This document shows, piece after piece, positions 27,840 through 35,969 of a stretch of 64,000 nt of DNA. The translations under genes were made by a program, and so were the position numbers. Each line of letters begins with the position of its first letter. Position 1 is the first letter of the stretch. The stretch covers positions 1 to 64,000 of the forward strand of contig NZ_NFIZ01000001.1 in assembly GCF_002159625.1 (NCBI RefSeq). Reading direction: 5' to 3'. This DNA is from Olsenella sp. An285. GTDB lineage: Bacteria > Actinomycetota > Coriobacteriia > Coriobacteriales > Atopobiaceae. The notes below the pieces were generated by a model. It was not told where the DNA came from. It searched no databases and worked only from the letters and a program-made list of their open reading frames with translations.

Positions 27840-28294
27840 TTCGCGTGCTCGTGGACAGCAACGTGCTCGTTGACTTTCTCGCCCGACGCGGTGACTTCTA
27901 CGAGCTCGCGCGGAAGCTCATGGTCTTTGCCGAGATGGGGGACTATGAGCTCTGGATGAGCTCATCGCAGGTGACCGACGTGTTCTACGTGCTGAGCAAC
28001 GGCGGGCGCCCGTCGTGCGTGTCTGCGGCGCGAGATGCGCTGCGGGCACTGAGGCGCTTTGTGCGCGTGTGCGCCCCGGGAGAGCGCGAGGTCGACCGCG
28101 CGCTGGACTCCGACTGGCCCGACTTCGAGGACGCGCTGGTGTACCAGGTTGCCACGAGCATCGATGCGTCCGTCATCGTGACGAGAAACGCGCGCGACTT
28201 CGAGCGCTCCGCGATTCCCGTGCGTACGCCCGAGGAGTTCTTCTCGTGGATGGAGCGGCGCAACCGCGTTTCGTACGCCGTGATCGAGCTCTGA
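27836..28294 (+). CDS. PIN-domain toxin (VapC-like)
   Basis: 152-residue PIN ribonuclease fold. It has an N-terminal DSNVLVDFL with Asp7, SSSQVTDVFYVL near 42-53, DSDWPDFEDAL near 85-95 and the C-terminal Asp-bearing VTRNARDFERS near 116-126. These supply the four acidic metal ligands typical of the family. It would cleave RNA when released from its antitoxin. It is paired with an RHH antitoxin of RelB/DinJ type rather than a classical VapB. Confidence 0.82.
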   Translation: MIRVLVDSNVLVDFLARRGDFYELARKLMVFAEMGDYELWMSSSQVTDVFYVLSNGGRPSCVSAARDALRALRRFVRVCAPGEREVDRALDSDWPDFEDALVYQVATSIDASVIVTRNARDFERSAIPVRTPEEFFSWMERRNRVSYAVIEL

Positions 28295-28348
28295 GGGGTG
28301 TCAGCGCTGCGGTGGGAGCGGCGGGTTGACGGGGCGTGTCAAAATGCT

Positions 28349-28424
28349 TTGACATGCAGGTCAGCGGTGGTCTGCTACACTGCTGCCACCAATCGTCCGT
28401 CTGCCCGACCGCTGACCTAAGGAG
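28349..28424 (+). promoter_or_regulatory. Promoter and inverted repeat next to the ribosome site of the HAD gene
   Basis: TTGACA (28349-28354) is a good -35 box, with a TGCTACACT region near 28373-28381 as possible -10. An 11-bp perfect inverted repeat, AGGTCAGCGGT (28358-28368) and ACCGCTGACCT (28408-28418), ends directly at the TAAGGAGG ribosome site. It could be an operator pair or a leader stem that affects translation. Confidence 0.55.
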
Positions 28425-28430
28425 GCCGCG

Positions 28431-29072
28431 ATGGCGCGCCCGGAGCGCATCGACGCCGTGCTCTTTGACTTTGACGGGACGCTCTGCGACACGGAGCGCC
28501 ACAACCTCGTGCTCGTGCGCGAGGTGCTGGGCAAGCTCGGCGCGCCCATTCCGGACGAGGAGCTCTACGCCCTCTCGGGCGGGGACGACCGCGTGGTGGT
28601 GCCGCCGCTGCTTGAGAAGTACGGCTCTCCCCACACGATTGACGACTACGAGCGCCTGCGCGACCACTGCTACCGCACGTACTCCGAGGCGGACCTCGAG
28701 CTCGAGCCTGGTGTGCGCGAGCTTCTGGCGGGCCTTAGGGAGCGCGGCATCGCCGTGGGCCTGGTCTCGACCACGATCGCCCGCTGCGTCCTCACGGCGC
28801 TCAACCGCCTGCGCGCGACCGACCTCTTTGACGTGATGGTCTTCGGGGACATGGTCACGCGCTGCAAACCGGACCCGGAGCCCTACCGGCGAGCGCTCGA
28901 GTTCCTTGGCGTGGACGCGAGGCATGCGGTGGTGTTCGAGGATTCCTCGACGGGCGTTGCGGCGGGGCAGGCGGCGGGCTGCTACACGATTGGCTGCACG
29001 CGCTGCGCCATCGGCCAGGACCTGAGCGCCGCCGACGAGCTCATCGATACCTTCGTGGGGCTCGAGCTGTAG
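28431..29072 (+). CDS. HAD hydrolase, beta-phosphoglucomutase/phosphatase-like
   Basis: 213 residues. Motif I LFDFDGTLCDTE (Asp nucleophile near 13) is followed by a helical cap, motif II VSTTIAR near 110, Lys in CKPDPEPYRRALE near 145, and motif IV VVFEDSSTGVAAGQAAGC near 165-180. Motif IV with EDS and the DxxxD-type motif I match the subfamily of beta-phosphoglucomutase and sugar-phosphate phosphatases. The ribosome site TAAGGAGG precedes ATG 28431. It stands alone; the substrate is not predictable. Confidence 0.85.
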   Translation: MARPERIDAVLFDFDGTLCDTERHNLVLVREVLGKLGAPIPDEELYALSGGDDRVVVPPLLEKYGSPHTIDDYERLRDHCYRTYSEADLELEPGVRELLAGLRERGIAVGLVSTTIARCVLTALNRLRATDLFDVMVFGDMVTRCKPDPEPYRRALEFLGVDARHAVVFEDSSTGVAAGQAAGCYTIGCTRCAIGQDLSAADELIDTFVGLEL

Positions 29073-29110
29073 CTCCGGCCTCTTCGGCCGCCGGTGGCTC
29101 GGCGGGGTGA

Positions 29111-29341
29111 GTGCAAAACCTGGCTTCGGGACAGTGATCGGGGCCCGTGGATGCAAAAACCCCGTTCGGGCCGGTGGAAAATGTGTCCCAGAGCTTGAAT
29201 ACCAAAGAGCGGCCTAAAGCTCATATGGGAGAACGGTGCTATGCTCCCGCAGAATGCGCGCGGCTGGCCCCAAAATCCACTGACCCGAAGGCCGGTTTTG
29301 CAGCTGGCCCGGCAAATCACCGGCCCGAAGGCAAGATTTGC
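29111..29341. repeat. Inverted double pair of a 26-nt TGCAAAACC unit
   Basis: Two forward units starting TGCAAAA (29111, 29151) and two inverted units ending TTTGCA (29276-29301, 29316-29341) share TGCAAAACC, then a TTCGGG and a SGTGR end. They lie between convergent genes (HAD hydrolase and threonine aldolase) and flank about 100 bases of unrelated centre. Confidence 0.75.
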
Positions 29342-29358
29342 AGCCCGGGCGCCCCGGT

Positions 29359-30417
29359 CTAAGCCAGAGATTCAGCGAGAGCCAGGAGCTCGTCGACGTC
29401 CTCCTGGCGTGTGGCCCAGGAGCAGACGAAGCGCGCGACCACGTTGCCGTCCGGAAGCTCATAGAAGGTCTCGCAGCCGCACGCGGCCTCGAAGGCGTCG
29501 CGCTGCGCCGGTGTCATGACAAAGAACTGCTGGTTGGAGGCGGAGTCACCGTACGGCTCGAAGCCAAGGTCGCGCATGCCGGAGCGCAGCCTGAGCGCGC
29601 ACTCGTTGGCATGGCGCGCGAGCCTCCAGTAGAGCGCCTCGCCGCCGCCGTCTGTCGGCTGCTCGAAGGCCGCCTCGAACTGCACGCCGAGCAGGCGCCC
29701 CTTGGCGAGCAGCCCGCCGCGCTCCTTCTGGAGGAACGGGAAGGCCTCGCGCAGGCGCGGGTCGGAGATGACCATGGCCTCGCCCATGAGCATGCCGTTC
29801 TTGGTGCCGCCGATGTAGAGCGCCCCGCAGCGCCTGGCGATGTGCTCCAGCGTGAGGCCGCCCGCGGCGGGGGAGGTGAGGCCGCTGCCCAGCCGCGCTC
29901 CGTCGAGGAAGACCGGCAGCTCGTGACCGTCCGCCCAGTCGCAGATCGCGTCGAAGCGCTCGAGGTCCCATACGCCGCCTATCTCGGTGGTGTCGGAGAT
30001 GTAGACGCAGCCCGGCCGCGTCATGTGGCGACCCGTCGAGGTCTGGAAGCGCCAGACGCGCTCGGCGGCCTCGGGGGAGAGGAAGCCGTCGCGGTCGTCC
30101 GTGGGCAGCACGGTGCGCCCGCACGCCGCCACGGCTCCGGTCTCGTGCACGTTGATGTGGGCGTCCGGCGTGCAGACGGCGCCCTCCCAGTCGCGCAGCA
30201 GCCCGGTCACGCCGATGACGTTGGCCGACGTTCCGCCGATGCAGAACTCCACGTCCACGTCGTCCCGCCCGCACGCCGCGCGGATGAGCTCGCGGGCGCG
30301 CTCGCAGTGGGCGTCGCCCTCGGTGTAGCCGACGGTCTGCTCGTCGTTGGTCGCCACGAGCGCGGCCATGATCTCGGGTGCCGCGCCCTCGGAGTAGTCG
30401 TTGCGGAACATGCGCAT
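29359..30417 (-). CDS. ltaE: Low-specificity threonine aldolase / PLP beta-eliminating lyase
   Basis: PLP enzyme of 352 residues splitting L-threonine or allo-threonine to glycine and acetaldehyde. The N-terminal MRMFRNDYSEGAAPEIMAAL, VEFCIGGTSANVIG near 56-70, VFLDGARLGSGL near 168-180, and the PLP lysine in YIGGTKNGMLMGEA near 200 match the family. ATG 30417 follows CGAGG; ATG 30411 is an alternative. It is divergent from ilvE with a 140-base control region between them. Confidence 0.9.
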   Translation of the reverse strand: MRMFRNDYSEGAAPEIMAALVATNDEQTVGYTEGDAHCERARELIRAACGRDDVDVEFCIGGTSANVIGVTGLLRDWEGAVCTPDAHINVHETGAVAACGRTVLPTDDRDGFLSPEAAERVWRFQTSTGRHMTRPGCVYISDTTEIGGVWDLERFDAICDWADGHELPVFLDGARLGSGLTSPAAGGLTLEHIARRCGALYIGGTKNGMLMGEAMVISDPRLREAFPFLQKERGGLLAKGRLLGVQFEAAFEQPTDGGGEALYWRLARHANECALRLRSGMRDLGFEPYGDSASNQQFFVMTPAQRDAFEAACGCETFYELPDGNVVARFVCSWATRQEDVDELLALAESLA

Positions 30418-30557
30418 GGTGTGCCTCGGCTCTTCTGGGGCTGGGTTCGTGTCCCAGCAATGTTACAACCTCAGCAACCCGCCGCGCCCTGCGCCACCAA
30501 AGGGTTTATCGTGTCCGCAGCACGCATTTCACGCAATCTCGGCACGAGGGGGCAATC

Positions 30558-31604
30558 ATGGCAGTGGAGAAGAAGGACATCGACTGGGGCAGCCTCGGCT
30601 TTGCCTATCAGCCCACCGACTACAGCTACGTCTGCAACTATCACGACGGCGCCTGGGAGGAGGGCGGCCTCACCACCGACCACACCCTCACGCTCTCCGA
30701 GTGCGCGGGCATCTTCCACTACTGCCAGGAGGTCTTCGAGGGCCTCAAGGCCTACACCACCAAGGACGGCGACATCGTCTGCTTCCGTCCGGACCTCAAC
30801 GCCTCGCGCATGGCCGACTCCGCGCGTCGCATCGTGATGCCGCCCTTCCCGGAGGACAAGTTCGTCGAGGCGGTCAAGATGGTCGTCAAGGCCAACGAGG
30901 CCTGGGTTCCGCCCTTCGGCTCCGGTGCCACGCTCTACGTGCGCCCCTTCATGGTGGCAACCGGCGAGGTCATCGGCGTCAAGCCTGCCGACGAGTACCA
31001 GTTCCGCATCCTCGTGACGCCTGTGGGCCCGTACTACTCGGGCGGCGTCAAGCCGGTGGCCGTCAAGGTTCCCGAGTACGATCGCGCCGCGCCGCACGGA
31101 ACCGGCGCCATCAAGGCCGGCCTCAACTACGCCATGTCCCTCTACCCGAGCGTGCAGGCGCACGCCGAGGGCTTCGCGGACAACATGTTCCTCGACCCGC
31201 AGACCCACACCTTCGTGGAGGAGTCCGGCGGCGCAAACTTCCTGTTCGTCGACCGCGAGGGTACGCTCGTGGTGCCGCAGTCCGCGACCGACTCCATCCT
31301 GCCGTCCATCACGCGCCGCAGCCTCGTGCAGGTGGCGCAGGACATGCTCGGCATGACCGTGGTGGAGCGCCCGGTCAAGTTCGAGGAGGTCGCGGAGGGT
31401 GCCTTCGTCGAGTGCGGCATGTGCGGCACCGCGGCCGTGATCTCGCCGGTGGGCAAGGTCGTGAACGGCGACGTCGAGGTCACCTTTGGTGAGGGCGGCA
31501 TGGAGCACGTGGGCCCCGTCATGTCCAGACTGCGCGAGACGCTCACCGGCATCCAGGCCGGCGAGATCGAGGGCCCCGAGGGCTGGGTCGTCAAGATCGC
31601 CTAG
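30558..31604 (+). CDS. ilvE: Branched-chain amino acid aminotransferase
   Basis: Class IV PLP aminotransferase, 348 residues, interconverting leucine, isoleucine and valine with their 2-oxo acids. CQEVFEGLKAY near 53-63, the PLP lysine in GTGAIKAGLNYAMS near 180, and VEESGGANFLFV near 215 are type-II BCAT hallmarks. ATG 30558 follows GAGGGG; the frame opens earlier at 30378 without signals. A terminator follows at 31653. Confidence 0.94.
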   Translation: MAVEKKDIDWGSLGFAYQPTDYSYVCNYHDGAWEEGGLTTDHTLTLSECAGIFHYCQEVFEGLKAYTTKDGDIVCFRPDLNASRMADSARRIVMPPFPEDKFVEAVKMVVKANEAWVPPFGSGATLYVRPFMVATGEVIGVKPADEYQFRILVTPVGPYYSGGVKPVAVKVPEYDRAAPHGTGAIKAGLNYAMSLYPSVQAHAEGFADNMFLDPQTHTFVEESGGANFLFVDREGTLVVPQSATDSILPSITRRSLVQVAQDMLGMTVVERPVKFEEVAEGAFVECGMCGTAAVISPVGKVVNGDVEVTFGEGGMEHVGPVMSRLRETLTGIQAGEIEGPEGWVVKIA

Positions 31605-31623
31605 CGGGCGAGAAGAGCCTGGC

Positions 31624-31713
31624 GAGAAGAACCTAGCGTCGTGACATGTGCGGCCGCCCGAGAGGTTACACCTTCCGGGCGGCCCGTTCTTCTCGACAGA
31701 GCTTTGACCTGCT
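31624..31713. terminator. ilvE terminator framed by CGAGAAGAAC words
   Basis: GGCCGCCCG (31653-31661) pairs with CGGGCGGCC (31677-31685). It is flanked by CGAGAAGAAC (31624-31633) and GTTCTTCTCG (31687-31696), and TGACCTGC follows at 31706-31713 with the same 9-base spacing seen at 12123 and 33801. Confidence 0.75.
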
Positions 31714-31816
31714 GATTTGAGACCCTCATTTGATGGCGGGGTGTACGCGCCCCTCCGAGGCGGTGCCGTGGCTGCTCCGCTATACTTGGCCGCCGGTCGC
31801 GCCGTCGCTGCGGGAG

Positions 31817-32194
31817 CTACTGCGCCGAATAGCTGCGGGCGGCGAGGTCGAGCAGGTCGGCGGTGGTGTAGGACGGCGTGAGCACGAAGTTTGCGTCGGT
31901 CGCGAGCGCATCGGGCTCGATGAGGTCGAGCGCCTCGAAGTAGTCCATGGTCGCGAGAAGATCTCCGGCCTCGTTGCTCACGAGCAGGAGGCGCCAGTCA
32001 AAGACGGCCTCACCGCTCACCTGGTACATTGTCTGCGGATAGCGGGGGAGCATCGTCTTTCTGTCCTCGTGCAGGAGGAGCATGCCCATGGGGTGGTCGT
32101 CGTCCTTGTCGCGGTAGAAGCGCGGTGTCATCTTGGCGGCATCCTCCCAGACGTCCGGCTCCTTCTTTCCGCGCAGCTTGTCAAATAGCCCCAT
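31817..32194 (-). CDS. Hypothetical cytoplasmic protein
   Basis: 125 residues, not recognised. It begins MGLFDKLRGKKEPDVWEDAAK and is acidic and soluble with no signal or helix. MLLLHEDRKTMLPRYP and VFDWRLLLVSNEAGDLLATMDYFEAL suggest a compact alpha/beta fold. ATG 32194 follows GGGGAG; the open frame extends to 32233. Codon use matches neighbouring genes. It is divergent from hisS. Confidence 0.65.
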   Translation of the reverse strand: MGLFDKLRGKKEPDVWEDAAKMTPRFYRDKDDDHPMGMLLLHEDRKTMLPRYPQTMYQVSGEAVFDWRLLLVSNEAGDLLATMDYFEALDLIEPDALATDANFVLTPSYTTADLLDLAARSYSAQ

Positions 32195-32367
32195 CGTGTC
32201 TCCCCACCTCGGCGATTTCGGACAGCGTATCACGGCGTGGTGACGGCAGAGACTGAGATTGTCCCCGTGGGAAGAACAAGTCGATCGAGCTGACGAGAAG
32301 AACGGCGCGCTGCGGACTCGCGCTATACTTGACGGCTGTAAAACTGCACGGCGAGAAGGGATGCCCG

Positions 32368-33684
32368 ATGGCTCAGAAGGTTCAGGGGACCGAGGACCTC
32401 TATGGCGGCTACATGCGCGCCTGGCAGCGCATGCAGGACGAGGCGCGCGAGCTCTTTGGCGCGTACGGCTTCGACATGATCGAGACGCCGGCCATCGAGC
32501 AGGTGGACACCTTCGTGCACGGCATCGGCGAGTCCACGGACGTGGTGCGAAAGGAGATGTTCCGCGTGGTCTCCGGCGCGCTCTTCGGCGACCTGCTGGA
32601 GCGCGGCAGCGAGTCTCACCTCAAGCCGCGCCAGCGCATGGCCATGCGCCCCGAGGGTACGGCCGGCGTGGTGCGCGCCGCGGTGGAGAACAACTTCGTG
32701 CCGCAGGGCGCCGCTCCCGCCAAGCTCTGGTACGCCGAGGCGATGTTCCGCGGCGAGCGCCCGCAGAAGGGCCGCCTGCGCCAGTTCCACCAGGTGGGCG
32801 TCGAGTGGCTGGGCGCCGCCGACCCCGCCGCGGACGCCGAGTGCATCATCATGCTCATGCAGTACTTCGAGCGCCTGGGCTTTGCCCGCGAGAACCTGCG
32901 CCTGGTGATCAACTCGATGGGCGACGCCGCCTGCCGCCCCGCCTACCGTGACAAGGTCCGCACCTTCATCCTGGACCACGCGGACGAGATGTGCGAGGAC
33001 TGCCTCGAGCGCGCCCAGATCAACCCGCTGCGCGCCTTCGACTGCAAGAACGACCACTGCCGCAAGGTCATGAAGGGCGCGCCGCTCGCCCCGGACAACC
33101 TCTGCGACGAGTGCGCCGAGCACTACGCCGCCGTCAAGCGCTACCTGGACGCCGCGGGCGTCTCCTACGTGGAGGACCCCACGCTCGTGCGCGGGCTGGA
33201 CTACTACACCCGCACGGTCTTCGAGGTGGAGGCCGTGGGCGCGGGCGTGGGCGCCATCGGCGGCGGCGGCCGCTACGACGGGCTCGTTGAGCTCGAGGGC
33301 GGCAAGCCCACCCCGGGCCTGGGCTTTGCGGTTGGCTTCGAGCGCATCGCGCTTGCGCTGAGCGCCCAGGGCGTGGAGATGGGCGGCGCCGAGCCCGAGT
33401 GCGTCTACGTTGCCTCCACCGGCGGCGAGGCCGAGCGCGCGGCCGCCTTCGAGGCGTGCCTCGCGCTGCGCGCCGCGGGCGTGCGCACCGAGGCCGACTA
33501 CCAGGGCCGCTCGCTCAAGAGCCAGTTCAAGCAGGCCGACAAGCTGCACGCCCGCCTGTGCGTGGTGATGGGCGCGGACGAGGTTGCCGCCGGCTCGGCC
33601 ACGCTTCGCGACATGGGGTCCCACGAGCAGGTCCAGGTCCCGATGGCGGGGCTCGTCGACGCCGTGAGGGCGCGCCTGGGGTAG
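32368..33684 (+). CDS. hisS: Histidyl-tRNA synthetase
   Basis: Class II synthetase charging tRNA-His; 438 residues, normal length. Motif 2 (FRGERPQKGRLRQFHQVGVEWLG) is near 120-142, the histidine motif LVRGLDYYTRTVFE near 273-286, motif 3 GLGFAVGFERIALAL near 320. The anticodon-binding domain is at about 345-438. The cysteine-rich insertion CEDCLERAQ...CDECAEHY near 210-255 occurs in many HisRS. The start ATG 32368 follows GAGAAGGG; a TATACT -10 box lies at 32324-32329. It is not followed by aspS, which lies 24 kb away. Confidence 0.96.
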   Translation: MAQKVQGTEDLYGGYMRAWQRMQDEARELFGAYGFDMIETPAIEQVDTFVHGIGESTDVVRKEMFRVVSGALFGDLLERGSESHLKPRQRMAMRPEGTAGVVRAAVENNFVPQGAAPAKLWYAEAMFRGERPQKGRLRQFHQVGVEWLGAADPAADAECIIMLMQYFERLGFARENLRLVINSMGDAACRPAYRDKVRTFILDHADEMCEDCLERAQINPLRAFDCKNDHCRKVMKGAPLAPDNLCDECAEHYAAVKRYLDAAGVSYVEDPTLVRGLDYYTRTVFEVEAVGAGVGAIGGGGRYDGLVELEGGKPTPGLGFAVGFERIALALSAQGVEMGGAEPECVYVASTGGEAERAAAFEACLALRAAGVRTEADYQGRSLKSQFKQADKLHARLCVVMGADEVAAGSATLRDMGSHEQVQVPMAGLVDAVRARLG

Positions 33685-33719
33685 GCGCGCCGTCCCTCTC
33701 GCCTGGCGTTCCTGAGCGT

Positions 33720-33860
33720 GAGGGTATGCGCACTGTACACACCGGGTATGTACGATTCGGCCCGTCGTCCTTCTCGCAGAGCCGCAGGTCAGAGCGCTGC
33801 CGAGAAGAACGGCCGGGTCGAAAACCGTACATACCTGGTATGCGCACGGTACATACCCTC
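33720..33860. repeat. Family A palindromic element, copy 2
   Basis: Left arm GAGGGTATGCGCA...GGGTATGTACG; right arm CGTACATACC...TGCGCA...CATACCCTC. Between them are GTCCTTCTCG (33767-33776), GCAGGTCA (33784-33791) and CGAGAAGAAC (33801-33810). The arms pair over about 60 bases with mismatches. It separates the convergent hisS and permease genes. Confidence 0.8.
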
Positions 33861-33889
33861 AAGGGGGCTGCCGCTCGCGCTGGACGGCG

Positions 33890-35143
33890 CTACTGGTAGC
33901 GCAGCGACTCCACCGGGTCCATGCGCGCGGCGCGGCGGGCCGGGTACCAGCCAAAGACCACGCCGATGCCCACGCAGATGCCGGTGGCCATGGCAACCGT
34001 TGCCGGAGAGATCACGGGCACGATGGCCCCGCTTGCGCCCATCATGGAGCCCAGGGCCGAGCCCGCCACGCTCGCGAGCAGCCATGCGCCGCCGTAGCCC
34101 ACGGCTATCCCCAGCACCCCTCCCACGATGCAGATGGTCACGCTCTCCAGCAGAAACTGGCCCGTGACGTCCCCGCGGCGCGCGCCCAGGGCCTTGCGCA
34201 GGCCTATCTCGCGGATGCGCTCGGTCACGTTGGTGAGCATCATGTTCATGATGCCGATGCCGCCCACCAGAAGCGAGATTCCCGCCACGGCGAGCGCGAG
34301 CATCCGGAAGGTGGCCGTGGTGGCGTCCAGCTGGTCGATGAGCGCCTGCGCGGTCTGCACGTAGACGTAGCCCTCGTCGCTCGAGAAGCTCGTCTGGTCC
34401 GGGTCCGGCACGGGGATGTTGTAGCGGCTGTAGAGGTAGGACTCGGTGGCCGCGGCGACGGCGTACATGTCCGAGCCCTCGCGCGCGAAGCCCGTGATCT
34501 GCCACGAGTTGTACCCGCCCTGCCCAATGAGCCGCGTCACGGCGGTCTCCGCCGGCATGTAGCAGACGTCGTAGTCGTAGGTGAGGCCCTCGTCCACCAC
34601 GCCCACGATGGTGTAGCTGCTGGACCCAATGCGCACGGTCTGTCCCACGCAGTCGGCGTCGGGCGAGCCAAAGAGGCTCTTCACCGAGCTGCCGCCCAGG
34701 ACCACCACCATGGCGCCCTCCTCGGCCTCCTCCTCGTCGAAGAGCCTGCCGCGCGCCGCCTCGTAGCCCATGGCGCGGAAGTACTCCGGCTCGCACGCGG
34801 TGATGGTGAGGTAGTCGATGGAGGCCGTGCTCGAGGAGGCCTGGGCGCCCGTGCTCGTGAACCCGGTGACGAACTCGTAGTCGGAGGCCAGCGCCTGGCC
34901 GATCTCCTCCACGTCGTCGAGGTCGAGCGGCTGGTTGCCCGGGGGCCAGCAGGTGATGCTCACGGTGCGGGACATGTTGAGGCCGAGCTGTCCCACCAGC
35001 TGCGCCTTGACGCCGTCGATGAGCGCCGTCATGGCTATGACGGCGCCGATGCCGATCACGATGCCCAGCACCGTGAGCAGCGTGCGCGCCCGGTTGGCCA
35101 GAAGGGCGGTGGAGGTCTCGTAGGCGAGGTCGCGCGCTCTCAT
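33890..35143 (-). CDS. MacB-like ABC permease (FtsX family)
   Basis: 417-residue membrane protein with the MacB-PCD plan. Helix 1 is near 20-45 (LLTVLGIVIGIGAVIAMTALIDG), followed by a large extracytoplasmic domain (about 50-280) and FtsX helices near 290-320, 345-380 and 385-410. VGGIGIMNMMLTNVTERIREIGLRKALGA near 300-328 is the classic FtsX signature. The start ATG 35143 overlaps the ATPase stop by 4 bases. With the ATPase and fusion protein it forms a tripartite-like exporter. Confidence 0.9.
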   Translation of the reverse strand: MRARDLAYETSTALLANRARTLLTVLGIVIGIGAVIAMTALIDGVKAQLVGQLGLNMSRTVSITCWPPGNQPLDLDDVEEIGQALASDYEFVTGFTSTGAQASSSTASIDYLTITACEPEYFRAMGYEAARGRLFDEEEAEEGAMVVVLGGSSVKSLFGSPDADCVGQTVRIGSSSYTIVGVVDEGLTYDYDVCYMPAETAVTRLIGQGGYNSWQITGFAREGSDMYAVAAATESYLYSRYNIPVPDPDQTSFSSDEGYVYVQTAQALIDQLDATTATFRMLALAVAGISLLVGGIGIMNMMLTNVTERIREIGLRKALGARRGDVTGQFLLESVTICIVGGVLGIAVGYGGAWLLASVAGSALGSMMGASGAIVPVISPATVAMATGICVGIGVVFGWYPARRAARMDPVESLRYQ

Positions 35144-35967
35144 AGGCAGGGCACCCCCAGGAGCTTGGAGCGGAGCGGGGAGGCGGGCGGCGCGGGCGAG
35201 AAGGACGCGGGTCCGATGCCGCCGTCCTTCTCGGCGCCCTTCTCGCCGTCCTTTCTGGCGGCGAGCCCGGCGAGATAGGCGCGCTCCTCCTCGTCCGAGA
35301 AGAGCTTGCCGTCGCGGATGTGCACGGTGCGGTCCGCCCAGGCGGCGACCTCGGGGTCGTGGGTGATGAGCACGATGGTCTTGCCGCGCCGCTGCATGCG
35401 GCGGAAGGTGCGCATGACCATCTCGCCCGTCGCGGTGTCGAGGTTGCCCGTGGGCTCGTCCGCGAAGATGATCGCGGGGTCGTTGACGAGCGCGCGGGCG
35501 ATGGCCACGCGCTGCATCTGGCCGCCGGAGAGCTCGTTGGAGCGATGGAGGTAGTGCTCCTCGGGAAGGCCCACGGAGCGCAGGGCGCGCCAGGCGGCGA
35601 GCTCGCGGTCGTGCGGGGGCGTGTCGGAGTAGACGAGCGGCAGCATCACGTTGCGCAGGACGGTGGCGCGCGGGAGCAGGTTGAACGACTGGAAGACGAA
35701 GCCCAGCCGGCTGGCGCGCACGTGGGCGAGGTCGTCCTCGGAGAGCTCGGTGACGTCTATGCCCTCGAGGAGGTAGGTGCCGGAGGTGGGGCGGTCGAGG
35801 CAGCCCAGGATGTTCATGAGGGTGGACTTGCCCGAGCCGGAGGGTCCCATGATGGCGAGGAACTCGCCACGGGCAACTGAGAGCGTGACGCCGCGCAGGG
35901 CCGGGGTGTAGCCGGCGTCCGTCTCGTAGATGCGCCAGGCGCGGCGGATGTCGATGGCGGGCGTCAT
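35140..35967 (-). CDS. MacB/LolD-like ABC ATPase
   Basis: 275 residues. Walker A GPSGSGKS is near 41-48, signature LSGGQMQR near 146, Walker B IIFADEPTGNLD near 165-176. The last 45 residues after the ATPase core (RKDGEKGAEKDGGIGPASF and on) are low complexity. They are encoded by DNA carrying three variants of the recurrent GTCCTTCTCG word, so the tail looks repeat-derived. It starts 2 bases after the stop of the fusion-protein gene and overlaps the permease gene by 4. Confidence 0.91.
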   Translation of the reverse strand: MTPAIDIRRAWRIYETDAGYTPALRGVTLSVARGEFLAIMGPSGSGKSTLMNILGCLDRPTSGTYLLEGIDVTELSEDDLAHVRASRLGFVFQSFNLLPRATVLRNVMLPLVYSDTPPHDRELAAWRALRSVGLPEEHYLHRSNELSGGQMQRVAIARALVNDPAIIFADEPTGNLDTATGEMVMRTFRRMQRRGKTIVLITHDPEVAAWADRTVHIRDGKLFSDEEERAYLAGLAARKDGEKGAEKDGGIGPASFSPAPPASPLRSKLLGVPCL

Positions 35968-35969
35968 GG

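Noticed and set aside
31779-31790. TATACT box as a promoter on the forward strand
   Set aside because: It points into the antisense of the hypothetical gene with no gene downstream until hisS, and no -35 box is seen.
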